Shown: positions 1 through 12,959 of the stretch, piece by piece
Numbering within the stretch: position 1 is the stretch's first letter
How the letters are laid out: every line of letters begins with the position of its first letter
DNA from: Amphiura filiformis
Taxonomy: Eukaryota; Echinodermata; Ophiuroidea; Amphilepidida; Amphiuridae
Assembly (NCBI RefSeq): GCF_039555335.1
Contig: NC_092628.1
Span: forward strand, 66,295,292-66,359,291
Direction: 5' to 3'
DNA length: 64,000 nt
Notes under the pieces: generated by a model
What the model saw: only the letters and a program-made list of their open reading frames with translations
What the model was told of the DNA's origin: nothing
Database searches by the model: none
Program-made: the position numbers and the translations under genes

Positions 1-3000
1 CAGCACTGCATACTGTCTACCGAAAATACAAATTGTATTAGTTACGAACAATGGATTGTAAAAACATGACAAATTCATAAAATACATAAATACATTTTAA
101 TGAAATAAAATTCATAGAACACCGTCAAATTTGTTTACAAAGCTTAAAGATATAGGCCTATACAGTAAATAAACAAATTAAACAACACAATGTAAAGTGA
201 TTCAATAATATAATAATAATTAAGATATGATTAATATATACTTATAGTACTATTAATAATAATGATAGTTATTTTTTATTGTTATCATAAGAAGAAAATA
301 ATAATAATACTATAATTTTTACTATAATACCGTATTAATTATTATTTCCCGGTTTATGAATAGGTCGTATTGATTATTCCATAAATACATGAATATAAAT
401 GCAAACAATTGGAAGTTGTATTGATTGGCCATATGACCGCATGCACTGCATTCACGGCACTTTACAGTTTACACAGTGAGTCAATTGGGGCGAACTGGTC
501 GCGGTATGTACGTGTATTGGGGCGAAGTGGTAGTGGTATGTACGTGTATTGGGGCGAACTGGTAGTGGTATGTACTGGTGTGGGGCGAAACGTCCTGACA
601 CCGGCTAAACCAGTTAAGTCCAGTTTGAAGAATGTGCTATTGTTTGTGTTGAAACTTATTTTATATACAACTACTTATGCGACCTAAGGTGAGAAAATGA
701 GGCAGTTCTGAGGGATGGACCTAAATCATGATATCAATTTGATAGTATATCCTGCATGAAACATGTTTGATATGTAACGAACTGTTTGTTGATTTCCATT
801 CAAAACTTAATTATGATTTTAATTAGATTATCACAAAATACTTATTTTTGAATTCTGGACATCTGAATTGTTATGGGTCTGATAATATAGGAAGCTTACT
901 TTACGGCATTATTACCATGAGTTGACCAATGGTGACTTTTTAGCACACTTTGCCCCATAATAAACAATCATCATCCTCATTTCCTTGTGTTTGGTCGCAT
1001 ATGTGTCCAGATTTTGAAAAATCTTACAGCTAATTTACAGCTCTTATTTTGCTATTTGAATTGTTAATGATTGAGCTTCACAGTAGGTTGTCAAAATATT
1101 ATGAAGTGGAATGAACAGTGATATCTACAGCAGATGCAAAGATCATTATTTTTCCACAATTTAGAATATATATATTTTGTTTAAATTCTTCGGTCAGGTT
1201 TAAATAAAGTCACTGATTCATAACCTGGTTACATTGTTGTTCAGTTCAGTCATGGATCTGTGTATTGTACTTGGAAACCATCATCCCTGTGGTAACCAAA
1301 CCATACTTGACTCAAGCCAAGATTAATGATGGTAAAGGCAACAAAAACAAGCACCCTCTTCTACAGGAAGACAGGATTGCCAAGTAGGGTGTCGGTCAGG
1401 ATTTTGTTTTAATTTTTTCTGAAAGAGGCAAAATCACAGAAAGCTTTAAAAGTCTGAGAATTTTTGCAAGCATATTTCTGAAAAACAAAATGTTCAAAAA
1501 TGTTTAGACAGTCCACTTCGGCCAAAAAAACAAAACAAAACAAAACACCAGCTGTTTTTAATTTCATGCAGATAAGAAAATATCCCAAAATGCAAAATCT
1601 GACTCGGTCTGGCCCGTAGAACACTTTCTCTTTTTGCCGCCTTAAGTAAAATATTTGCACAATGAAATTTGCACTGCTTTATATACTCTGGAAAAGGCAG
1701 ACACATATTTGATAACTTGTATTCCCACAATCATGTTACCATTACCATTATAAATTTGTATTCCCAAATGTTACTGTTCATCATTATAAATATTAATGTA
1801 CATGTATTTTCTATTACTCTGTTGTCATTCAGAAATACCACCAAACTGATACAGGGCCACTACATGTGACTATTTGAGAAAATTGAAAATGAAAAAAATA
1901 ACCAGTTTCCAAGAAATGTATAAAAAAATGTAGTAAATTAAGTTGACACTTCTTTCTTTGTTGCTTGTAATTCAGTGGTCTTACTACAATAGCTCTCAAG
2001 GATCATAGAACCAGAGAATAAGCCTATAACTTTGGAAGATCCAACTCTTTGTAAGTTTCTTTTACAGGTGTAATGAACATAGAGCATACAAGAAAGTGAA
2101 GGGATAATTAGAATCTGAAAGAGTCAAAGAAGTTATATTTGACAGTGCAGACCTGAAAGAAATGTCTACTTGATTTATTATAATAAACCAAATCATGAAC
2201 TTCATGTATAAAGTCACCTTTGATGTGTGTCAGTAAATATTTCTTAAAGCAAATCACTCAAGATGTAAATAGCTTTTATATATTTTACCAGTCAAATCAA
2301 AGCTGAATAAAAAAAAAAGTGATGACACTGATTTTTATATTTCTAGTCAAGTGCCAAATCCTGTGGAGATGAAATGTTGTTGTATTGATGTTACCATAGT
2401 GGTGATAAATAGATTTTTATAATATAAATGGTTAGTCCAGTTCTAATTGATAGTCTTACAATTGTTCCTGAATGTTTGGGAGTCATTATGTGGAGCTCAT
2501 TAAAAAGTACAATTGTAACAGGTTTTGTATTAATGGTACACATTGAAGGCTCTTTGACATGTTTCTAACTAATTATGTACAGGTATCTGAATTGTACATG
2601 ATTTTATTATAAAAAGTTTATCAACTTTCTTTCTCCAATATAATTTATTTTAATTTGCATTTCTACCCTGATTATGTACTTGACTAAAGCTGTAATTATG
2701 GCTAATTGTTCTTTTGAATTTAATTGTATTTTTAAGTGTTAACAAGTTGGTTCAATTCAATTGTATTCTGGAGTATTCAATTCAGTTGTATTCAATTCAG
2801 TTTTATTCTGGAGCTATCAATATTTTACTATTAAAAGATAATATTGCACAGAGAAAGGTTAAATACAATTTTACAATTAACATTTACAATAATAAATAAA
2901 GGAATACTCAAATTAAAAAATGATTGCCCATTACAGAATTTAAATATTCATTAAAACGTTAGACAAGAGAATATGCTGGTAGCACCGAGGATAGCCCAAA

Positions 3001-3115
3001 AAGTCTAATATTAAAAAAGACATCTCTCCATTGTTGTTGCACATTTTGTGGAGAGAATTAATTGGTGCATATTTTCATTTATATGTGCTAGGAAATTGGA
3101 GAAAAGTAATGTTTA
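1..3115. other. No recognised gene, AT-rich
   Basis: Apart from the 487-581 tandem repeat I see only short chance open frames, poly-A/T runs and an imperfect TTCAATTC-rich stretch near 2745-2800. It could be an intron or distal UTR of a gene outside the window; nothing shows which. Confidence 0.4.
487..581. repeat. Tandem repeat, about 32 bp x 3
   Basis: Three units starting GGGGCGAA at 487, 519 and 551, with a fourth truncated start at 582. Units contain TGTACGTGTATT. The overlapping open frame is a by-product of the repeat. Confidence 0.8.
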
Positions 3116-3124
3116 TATGAAACT

Positions 3125-3195
3125 TGCTAGTTTTGGTCCCGTAGATAATGCACCAGACTAGAAATGCAGAGGTCCAGAGTTCACATCTCGTGCAT
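3125..3195 (+). repeat. Possible tRNA-derived SINE head
   Basis: A GTAGATAATGCACCAGAC block followed about 25 nt later by a B-box-like GAGTTCACATCTC resembles a decayed tRNA promoter. Not a functional tRNA. Confidence 0.3.
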
Positions 3196-3454
3196 AATTT
3201 GATAGAATTTGAATAATGATGATCGGTAATAGTATTGTCTATCTTGACCTAAAATCCAAGTCGACCATGTATCTTGTAACAAAAGTAAAAAAGGACCTAT
3301 TGATATTCAAGTGCAATATTATTGATTTTCTCTGTGCATGAAATACACCCTTATTCGTTTTTTTTTGCGGAGTTTGGGGTAATGCAAAGAACTCAATCAC
3401 TCACTGTCCCTTAGTCTTAACAGAATTGCAACTCATAAAAAACATGGTGTGTTA

Positions 3455-3515
3455 TTGTACTATATTCGTTCCATTTACTGCCCGTGCCCCTATAAGCGCC
3501 CACTCAGTGACATTA
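3455..3515 (+). repeat. Dispersed repeat, copy 1 (pair at 50900-50955)
   Basis: ATTCGTTCCA, then GCCCCTATAAGCGCCCAC and CAGTGAC, are shared with 50900-50955 (ATTCGTTCCA, GCCCCTATAGCGCCCAC, CAGCGAC). Boundaries are unknown. Confidence 0.5.
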
Positions 3516-4229
3516 CATCAATCAAACTGATATTATTGAAATGCAAATCTGGAACATGATCTGAAACATACGGCACACTGATGATGATGGATGATGGATA
3601 GGCCTAGCCTGAACCATGTCCAAAATGACTTTGTTGAGTGCCCTGTGCAGTTAATGGAATGAATATGGTAGTTGTTTTATGTGATTCAAGGCTTGATCCA
3701 GAGTACGATACTGCAGTTGCAGTTATATTTTCTCGCTGCTGAAGTCTGTATTTTCTTCAGATGCCAATCAAGTACTATACAACATGAACAATGCCAATTA
3801 ATGTTTATTTTGTACATAAAAAGGAACAATGAAATTGGCTTATTTTTATTATTAATATAATATTCAACTCAACAGAGGGTTTTAATGTCATACTACCAGA
3901 TGTAATGATTTACCTGAAGATGTCATAGCTAACTGAAAGTTTGGCAGTATTCAAGCCTTTCAAATTATTTGTATTCATGATGATAACAGATAATGAAATC
4001 AACAGTCATGTAGTGTAACATTAAGTGACCCACATATTTGTTTACTTCTCTTTAATCATGTTAAATCAAAATTCACCTAACCTACTGAAATGCAAGTACA
4101 GTATTGTAAAGTGGAAGTCAAATTTCTTCCAAGATAAATGCATTATTGATGTTTCTCCAAAATCCTTTCATTTGTAGTGAAATCAAGGAGATTAAAATGC
4201 AAAGATGGATGTACATTTATTTTTCTGAA

Positions 4230-4482
4230 TTCCTTTTTCAGAATGATCACCCCTTGTGCGGGAGATTATTATGTCATTGTAGAAAATATCAGACTTTAAA
4301 AATTGGGCTATTCCAGTTGGAAACCACACAACCCCTACAGAAGACATGACCTTAATCTTCCACACCGGAATCATGTGAATTGCAAATGGGGTGACTCCAT
4401 TACAAATCTTCACCCCCTGTGTGGGAGATTGTAATGTCATGTCTTCCACAGGGGGTGTATTTAATTCAACTGGAATTGCCAG
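4230..4482. mobile_element. MITE-like element with internal duplication
   Basis: TTCCAGTTGGAAACCACACA near 4311 is inverted at 4450-4480 (ending CAACTGGAATTGCC). A CACCCCxTGTGxGGGAGATT block occurs twice (4249 and 4412). It has the form of a small non-autonomous inverted-repeat element. Confidence 0.5.
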
Positions 4483-5323
4483 ATGTCTCCAAAAGAATGA
4501 TACAACAGCCAATTTGTTCCTAAAAATCCACTTTTGTCTGGAAAAAATTAAGCCGCTGCATAAATCAGTAAGACCATCAAAAAGTGCAAAAGGTTATGTA
4601 TGACCTTAAGAGTACTAAATAATTTGGAAGGATTAATAATATGTATAAGAACAGTTGACAAGAACGATATTCTAAAGTTGAACTGCATTAGTAGAATGAA
4701 CAGTTCTTATAAGTTTTTTTTTTTTATTACCACAAAGTATTTCTCTGTATTATACTGTATTTATATATTTTAAAGAAAAGAGTACTGAAATGTTGAATTA
4801 ATGACAATATTTGTTGCTTAAATGTACTAACATTGGATATGTACTTTATTGTTTTCCAAAATTACGCTCTTCTTGTGTACTTAATAACAGTACAATTTTT
4901 ATTTCTTAACAAAACTGTTGTATAAGTTTATATACTACCTCGTTTTCATTTTTAGTATTGGTCAAAACAGGGATTTATAGGGTTTTATTTTTTGTTTATG
5001 AACTACTTGATTTACCTGTTTTTGTTGAGATATGTTATTTTGCTATTTATTTTAAAGTCTATCAGTTTATACTTCTGTAATCTTATACAGAGCCAAGTTT
5101 AGCAAAGTATTCTTTTCATTTCATTTTTTTTTATCCTGTCTGTATATCATAGTTGAAAAAAAGTGTATTGAAGGTGTCATCTCCAGATGCACTAAAGTTA
5201 GTCACATTGTTGTGTGTGTTATATTGACATTTGTAATTGACAAGACAATGGCTGAATGAGAATATTATGAAGTTGATACAGTATGTATCAAAATGATTGG
5301 TACCCATCTTATTTTGTTATCTA

Positions 5324-5962
5324 TTAAACACATCAAAAGAAATAAGTTCCCCTCTGAACATGTCGTCATAACATTGTAAGGTTTCGTTTGGTACCAATAA
5401 AATTAACTTTGAAATAATTATATGACTGTTTACTAAGTGTTGTGTGAAAATGAGAGATTTCCATGACTTCAGGGCTGAATGAGCCTAAATTGAACGCAAA
5501 AACTGCCCTTTTCAAAAGTCACAAAGTAGGCCTATGCTTGTCACAAAAGTTGATTCATGGCTTGTTACTAATGGAAAACCACATGTGTTTGAGTGCAGTT
5601 TAAAATCCTCACCAAGTGAACATTTACTGTAATGTGTATCGATTCTTGATCATTCAGCCATGCAAATCTCCTTGGTGCAGAGTTCAGCACAGTGAGTTGT
5701 AAGATGGCCAGTTCCATTCCTTGTCCCAATACGCCTTGCAGTTAACAAGCATAGGCCTACTTTGTGACTTTTGGAAAGGGCAGTTTTTGTCTTCAATTTG
5801 GGTTCATTCAGCCATGAAGTCATGGACATCTTTCATTTTCACAAAACACTTAGTAAACAATCATACAATTATTTCCAAGTAAGTTTTATTGGTACAAAGT
5901 TTTAATTTACGATGTTATGACGAAATTTTCAGAGGGGGACTCATTTCTTTTGATGTGTTTAG
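5324..5962. mobile_element. Long inverted repeat (arms about 218 bp)
   Basis: Left arm 5324-5542 and right arm 5745-5962 are reverse complements with scattered differences, around a 200-bp loop. Arms share ACACATCAAAAGAAAT at the outside and GTAGGCCTATGCTTGT at the inside. Foldback-type non-autonomous element. Confidence 0.8.
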
Positions 5963-6239
5963 ATGAACTTAAAAGAGTCTGGTGTTATGTTGTAAGACTT
6001 TCTATGATTTACAGAGAAGGAAAGGGATTCAAAGTAGATGCACTGGGTTTTTGAAATCTGGGTGAATCATTCAATGTCACACACTCCGTCGGTCACATCA
6101 CATACAGAGCTATAAGTTTAATACCATTTTAAACAAAATTGTTTCACATACAGAGCTATAACTTTAATACCATATTACACAATGTTACTCGAAAGATCGA
6201 CATGTAGAATATACCAATATTAAAACTTTCAAGTGTCTT

Positions 6240-6482
6240 CTTCATAAAAATATCCTTTGAGGAAACCAGTACTGTATAGCTCTGTATGTGAAACACTTTT
6301 GTCCGTTTTCGTATAGGTCAATATGTGAAGTGACCGAGTCTCTTCTCACTGCATTTGCCCTATAGTCCAAATGCAGTAATGGAGAAAGCAGAATAAAATT
6401 TGGATATTTGCCTCCACTGGGAATTGAACCGGGAACCCCATGCATCAGAATCAAAGACCTTAACCACTGGGCCATACTGCTC
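6240..6482 (-). mobile_element. tRNA-derived SINE relic
   Basis: On the minus strand a tRNA-like head at 6480-6411 has A box TGGCCCAGTGGTTAAGG and B box GGTTCAATTCC at pol III spacing, followed by a non-tRNA body. TTTCACATACAGAGCTATA in the body recurs inverted at about 6100 and 6143. No CCA-ready cloverleaf, so it is not called as a tRNA. Confidence 0.7.
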
Positions 6483-6615
6483 TCTACTGTTGCATTTGGA
6501 TGTGCTAGTGTTATACATAATCAACAAGAATTGATAAGTAGGTACAAATCATGTTGCAATGTAATGTCCATATTGTATTCAATATCATTCAACTGATGAT
6601 CCTTGTTACTCAATA

Positions 6616-7211
6616 GACCCTTTGCATAGATCCGCCATATTGCTATCAAAACAAGGTTCTCATTGCAAACGTTTTCACAAAAGTGCCAATTTGTTTGTGA
6701 GCTTTTCTCCAGGCATTTACGCAACATGTTGTAATTATAGGTTAATACATGCGTATCACTTGTTGGGAGTGAAATTGTACACAAGCCCTAAAGGGGGAGT
6801 GCATTAGACGCATCAACATCTCAGTACAAGTGCATTATTTTGTACAATTTCACTCCCAACAAGTGATACGCATGTATTAACCTATTTCATACACGAGAAA
6901 AAGCCCGTCATTTTTGCATTTTTATAACAAAATTGTAACTAAAAATTTGGAAAATGCAGGCAAATATAAATGCAACAACCCGCAAGTAAAATAGACATGT
7001 CTGAAAGTACTGCACATACTACGTGGAGGGCGCGCCCGTGCAATTGTACAACATTTATGCACTGCTAGTAATATACTAACGGAGGCTCTGATTGGTTCTC
7101 TCTATCTAGGAGTGTATGAATGCTAATTAAACCATGCACATGAAAGCATGCACATTAGCAACACTCAATTTACAGTTAGAACCTAGTTTTGAGATGACCA
7201 TGTAAAGGGTC
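6616..7211. mobile_element. GACCC-ended inverted-repeat element, long copy
   Basis: Ends GACCCTTTGCAT and ATGTAAAGGGTC, flanked by TA on both sides. Its right end (TAGAACCTAGTTTTGAGATG) matches the right end of 46627-46826. It contains a near-perfect 45-bp hairpin with arms 6740-6785 and 6842-6886. Confidence 0.65.
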
Positions 7212-7473
7212 TATAATGTGACAAATCATATTGATTTGAGTGGAACAAGTGTCAAAATACCGAGCTGTACACCACAGTCAGAAAGAGGCTACTTCAGACA
7301 ACTGTGCCATCAAGTCAACCTCTGGAAATATTATATTGAGTTTTACAAATTTTGTCAATAACGAAGTTATTTCTATTTGATTTTGGCCATTGATTACTGA
7401 AAAAGAAGTAGGTAATGATGAATCCAACAGAACACAAAAAAAACCCATCAAGGATCAATAAATTATACAAGAG

Positions 7474-7950
7474 GGTACCTTGAATTTGATATGGGGAAAC
7501 AAGTAAAACACACAATGGTATGCAAAAAAAACAAGTGTAGGCACAGAAGTAGGTAAAGTTTGAAAGCCAAAAATTACCAATTTCACAGACCACAGAAGTG
7601 TTAACCTGCAAGGACGATCAGGAATGCATGTATAAAAGTGCATGGAACAAGTAATGAAAGTCATTATACACACAGTGACAAACAAAACAAAAACAAAAAC
7701 ATCATTGTTTTGCTTTTTGGTTTTAAGTTCTATGGCCATCAAACTTGACCAACTTCTGTACCTACATTAGTTATTGCTTGTCATTGGTTTCGTTTGTCTA
7801 CCTGTGTATAGTGATTTTCAATACTTGTTTCAGTTCACTTTTGAACATGAATTACTGTTTGTCCTTGATGTTTTTGCAGGTTAACACATCTGTGGGCAGT
7901 GGAATTTGAACTTGACCTACTTCTGTGCCTACACTTGTTGTCTCCCTCAT
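7474..7950. repeat. Inverted duplicated repeat (pair at 27500-27790)
   Basis: A 270-bp unit (GGGGAAACAAGTAAAA, AGTGTAGGCACAGAAGTAGG) is followed by an inverted, diverged version ending in CTTCTGTGCCTACACTTG. A second copy of the unit lies at 27500-27790. The minus-strand open frames in both copies are repeat-encoded and lack any domain. Confidence 0.6.
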
Positions 7951-8576
7951 TGATTACTAATTATTGACAAAGCAGCACAAATGTACATGGCCTCCAATAT
8001 AATGCATTGTATGTATATATATTTAAAATATGTACAGAAAATGGAATATACTGTGTATTGTCTACCTTGCCCCAGCCAGCATTGTTGTTTCATGATAGCA
8101 GTGATAGTTATTGATAGTATGTAACCTCACTTGGCTTACAACACGCTTTCCATACATATTTAGTGGATGTATTTCTTCTCGCATTGTATTAAGTGTTCCA
8201 ATCAAGTTTCTGATTTGAAATTGATATTAACATTGCTTGTTTTATATAAGGCTATGCTCCGAATGTCAACAGTTCTGTATTACAAATATGTTTTGTTACA
8301 TAAGTTTTTGTAAGGCTTTCTTGTCCTTTCTGAATGGCCTTTAAATTTTGGTAATAAATTACCCCTAGGGATAATCATTTGCAAAACAATCATGTTTTCG
8401 ATTTTGATATTTGATTTTTTGAATTTGACATTCAATTTCATCATGATAATAATTATTATAATGAAATTAGATGAAATCCTGCAACATTTGGAATTTCTTG
8501 TTAAAAAAACTCAGCTGTTCATGGTTCCTTTATAAATATTTTCTTGATAAATATTTTAAATATTTACTGTTATTAA

Positions 8577-9229
8577 GGGTTCCAAAATGAGCGTTTATTG
8601 CGTTTCGACAGTATTTTTTGTGGAACATGAGAGCACCTCAGACCTATCGAATTGCATTCTGAATCTGAAGCATGTCTTTCTGATATCAAATAATTTTCAT
8701 TTTTGAAAATCACAATATAATACAAATTTTATGACAAATTATAAAAATTTGATATTTTTCAAATTTTGATATATAACAGTCCTCGAAGTAAATTATATAA
8801 ATCTAATGATATATTCTGAAAGTGTATGTAGAGAGAGGAAAAGCCGACGGTCAATTGAAAATTTTGACCTTTCATATTGAAGATATGGATTTTTTCCCAA
8901 AAAGATCTAATTTTTTTTGTGTTTTGGGAAAAAAATCCATATCTTTATCTGAAAGGTCAAAATTTTCAATTGATCGTCGGCTTTTCATCCCACCTACATA
9001 CACTTTAAGTATAAATCATCAGATTTATAAAGTTTACTTCAAGTACTGTTAAATATCAAAAATATCAATTTTAATGATTTGCCATAAAATGTGTATTAAA
9101 TTGCAATTTCAAAAATCAAAATTATTTGATATCAGAATGACATTGTTCGTATTCAGAATGCAATTCGATATGTCTGATGTGCTCTCATGTCCCAAAATAA
9201 ATACTGTCCAAACGTTCATACCCCAGCCC
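8577..9229. mobile_element. TTAA-flanked palindromic MITE, family A copy 1
   Basis: 653 bp between TTAA at 8573-8576 and 9230-9233, ends GGG...CCC. Much of the element is self-complementary around a central palindrome (AAAGCCGACGGTCAATTGAA inverted about 100 bp later). Copies at 51158-51817 and 55606-56265. Confidence 0.85.
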
Positions 9230-9346
9230 TTAAGCCATTATGTTGAAAATACATGTTTCTTTACAGCTCCAAATGTTGGCATTGTATCCAAGAACACAAC
9301 TGTCTGAACGTCAGTCATTAGCAGTTGGAGAGTAATTTCAGCTTAA

Positions 9347-10123
9347 GGGGGTACTACACCCTTGCCCAATTTTGTGCCTATTTTTGCATTTTTCTCAAAA
9401 ATTACAGCGCATTGGTGACAAGTAAGATATGTATATTATAGGTGACCCCGGAGTGACGTCACAAGCCGTTGACCTCCGTTGACAACAAATCCGATTCAGA
9501 AGTCAAATTTGTAGTTTTCTGTGGTTTGTCCCTTTTCAAATCGACCAAAGTACTACCATTTCTATAACTTCTCGACATGGGGCCTCCAGCCAACAAAAAA
9601 AATAAAGACTCTCCGCTACATGTTCATGTGTTCAGCTTCACATAAAATGCAATTTTCGCCAAGTATTTAACCTTTATTTTACTGAAATCAGTCCAGAAAT
9701 TAGCTCAATTCGAGTCAAAACAAAATGTAAACAGACTGAATCAGCCTCTGCTACAAGTCTTCAACTAGTCGCACAGCTCCACGGTCTATTGTGGGTTGAA
9801 AAGCCTAAGTGTAGGCACTGTTGCGTCATGTAAAATAAGTACCGGCTAGCCGGGTTCACCTATATGGGCAAGGACTACAACTACTGCACTGGAAATTTTA
9901 TTTCAACACAGACAACAGTTGTGGAGTTACAGTCAAAAATGAGGAAAACCAATATTTGATCAATAAATCAATAACTACTTGCCTTGAGTTGCTGAATTTT
10001 CAGTGCAGTACGTAGTTGTAGTCCTTGCCCCTATAATGTACATATCTTACTGTCACCAATGCGCTAAAATTTTGAGAAAAATGCAAAAATAGGCACAAAA
10101 TTGGCCAGGGGTGTAGTACCCCC
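9347..10123. mobile_element. TTAA-flanked MITE, family B copy 1, with nested insert
   Basis: Ends GGGGGTACTACACCC and GGGTGTAGTACCCCC between TTAA at 9343-9346 and 10124-10127. At 777 bp it is twice as long as the other copies because another element (9441-9860) has inserted in it. Confidence 0.88.
9441..9860. mobile_element. Element nested inside family B copy 1
   Basis: 420 bp with ends GGTGACCCCGG and CCGGGTTCACC, flanked by TATA on each side. It splits a sequence that is continuous in the three other B copies. The insertion event is therefore younger than that B insertion. Confidence 0.8.
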
Positions 10124-10127
10124 TTAA

Positions 10128-12204
10128 CTTGATGGCAGATAAAATCATAATGATGTTAGATTTAAAGGTTAAGGTATAGCATCATGATAGTATAAAACCT
10201 ACTATCTGCACTAAGCTATGTAAAATGCCTATTAATGAAAGAAACAGGTGTTACTGTGTGTTAATGTATTTGTGTCTGTATTTTGTGTTCAAATTGTGTT
10301 TTTATTTAATGGTGTGGAGAAACTACTTTATTTAATTGCACAATTGATAATTAAATGAAGAGTACTGCTTGGAGACTTGTATGGTTAGTACCATAATCCT
10401 AGTTAAGTTCCAAAAATGATTACAGTCCCACTTCTCTTATCCAGACATCTTTTATGATCCTCACAGGAAAACATGTTTTTAATGCTTTGGCACTTTCATT
10501 TTGTACTCTGAAGCATATAGAAGGACATCCATTTGATATAACAGTACTAAAATACTGTCTTTCGGTGTTATTTCCATCTGTTGTTGTCCCTGCACTTTGG
10601 ACGTTCAGTGCAGAATAACACATTCACTTTCCCAGATTTTTTCCACTTATATGGCTAATGCTTGGTCCCATCATGGCTGGATAAAAGAGGTTGGACTGTG
10701 CAGAGTATGATTTGAGTGGAACGTAAGGATGGAATCGGTCTGTGGAAATTGGACTGAACTTTGGGATCCACGTTTATTAACTAAGGGACTTCATTTGTGT
10801 GTGTTGGAAAGCAGGGGTAGATTTAAATATGTTTCAAATATCAAATGTATTTGGGTGGATATTGGGCTGGGTGTTTACTATGGGTTGCTGGGATGTAAAA
10901 ATGAGGTTCACAGTGACTGACCAATGCAATTCTAACAGATCAAAAATTGTCTGTAGTTTTGATTTGAATTGTATGAGTATGTGGCAAAGTTGTGATGCTC
11001 AACTCTAGCATAGATGTTAACATCAATTTATTGTCGGTTCAGTTGCAAATTTAATACATTCATAAATCAAGTTTACTATAATGTAATCCAGTTCATACAA
11101 GCCTTGTGTTAGTAACTGAGAGTTCACACCTGTGAATGAGTTCTTAACAAGTGGGAGTCATCAACTACAGGATACAACCTTATAAATGTTGGCAACATGT
11201 CTAATGTTGTCTGTACTTTTATGACTATTTGAAATGTTGCACATTATTGTTGGTATGTGTGATGTTGGCATTATGAGTAAGGTAATGCAAGTTTCATTCA
11301 GTTGGTTTTGCATGAGACATTCTATCAGGTTTCGCTTAGACAAAATGCCCTTTTGCATCGGGTCATAAATTACTCATTCCCACTGCTTCAAGTGATAATC
11401 ATTGCATGTGTGGTGACAAGAACAAAAGTTGACAATTGATGACAATTTTAGACTTAACATAAGCAAACCATAATTTATTTGCCATTTCAATTAAGTTTTC
11501 ATTATTATGATATTGTGTTTTGAGAATATGTTTAAACCTGTGTCCCTATTATTAACACGTGGGTGTCATAAAGAGACTGAGCAAGTGTAAAAACTTTTAC
11601 ATTTTAAGTTTGACCCATTTACGTAACATGAGTTCCATCATTTTAGCTATATACTGCATTCACTCGTACATTCATTAACCAGGGCATTGAGTGGCAAATG
11701 TAGTAGATTACTTTTCATATTAGCAGACCACTTGTGGTTATGTGAACAATGAATAAAACATACCAGGGCAACTTGTAGAACCAGAGTATTCTAGCAGTAC
11801 AACTCACTCCGAATTTCACTCCAAAATGAAGTGAATTTACATTGTGAAGAAATGTTCATTGTTTTTTTAATTGTTGTGCATTTCTTCCTTTACAAGTTAA
11901 TGTATTTGCTTAGTGATAATGCCAATTAAGGAATTGTTGATGATGTTTTGATTGTTTTTATACAACATAACCCAAAGCCTGACTGGTTTGATGACTATTT
12001 ATTATGATATATGCTTCTTCTGTACAGCAAGATCATTGTTAGATATATGCTGCTTTTAATGTTGTTAATGATGTTTGTAGTACAGTCTGTTACATATAAG
12101 AGATCATAGTAAAATGCCAAAAACTGAAAAACACAACATTGATATTTTGCTTGTTTGTTTTATTTTATGTGATGTGTCCATTGTCATGGGTTATCTACCC
12201 ATTT
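10128..12204. other. No gene recognised
   Basis: AT-rich DNA with only short chance open frames. No splice-flanked coding block, RNA gene or clear repeat was found. Confidence 0.4.
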
Positions 12205-12530
12205 CAGTTCGGGGGTGCTGTGATTTCACAGACCGTATGTGAAATCACATACCAGGGGTCTGTGATTTCACATACTTTTCACTTGTTTCAATTTGGCAGC
12301 AAATAAAACACTTAGTCTGTTTATCCGAAAAACTTGCAGCATAACTTTGTTTTTTAAAGATATTGTGTTGTTGTAGCACATAGGAAATGTTTAAAGCACA
12401 ACAAATATTTAAATAAACAACTGCATGCAAGCACCTTGAATCAAAACTAGCTAAAAATGCAGTAAGAAGTTATTATTAAAGAGTATTTGAATTAACAGAC
12501 GGTCTGTGAATTCACAGCGCCCCTGAACTG
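12205..12530. mobile_element. Inverted-repeat MITE with CAG ends
   Basis: Ends CAGTTCGGGGGTGCTGTGA and, inverted, CAGTTCAGGGGCGCTGTGA (326 bp), with TTCACAGACxGT following in both. CAG termini suggest hAT, but only ATTT is clearly repeated at both flanks, not the 8 bp expected. Confidence 0.65.
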
Positions 12531-12959
12531 ATTTGGGCTAGTTTAAATACAACCAAATTCATATTTTTCAATCACTTTTCAACAAAGCTCAGAAATGTAT
12601 CTAGTCCTGGAACTTAATTTACAAAATGTGAATCTCATCCTGAAAGTACAGTCTTGAAATTTGAAGAACATGATCGAGCATGTAAATCAGTGAGCTTCTT
12701 TGAAATAGTTGACTGAGCAAGCTAGTCCTTCCAAGAAGGACCTCAGATAAGAGGGGTTTGGTGAGCTCAACTAAGGAGGTTTTGGTGAGCTTGCCAAAGG
12801 GAAAGCCTAGCAAAACCAAGTTTTGAGGCCACTAGGCAAAGCTAAGCTGTGAGCTTGTTTACGGCCAATTAGTTTTTAACCACAGCTGATAGCCTCTTGT
12901 CTCGCTAGTTGGCCAAGTCTTCTTCAAGGACTGGATCAAGCAAAACCACCCAAAATATC

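Noticed and set aside
409-687. 92-codon plus-strand open frame
   Set aside because: It runs through a 32-bp tandem repeat and encodes no recognisable domain; frame openness is explained by the repeat.
6411-6480. tRNA gene on the minus strand
   Set aside because: A and B boxes are good but the acceptor and anticodon arms do not pair as in a tRNA, and a SINE body follows.
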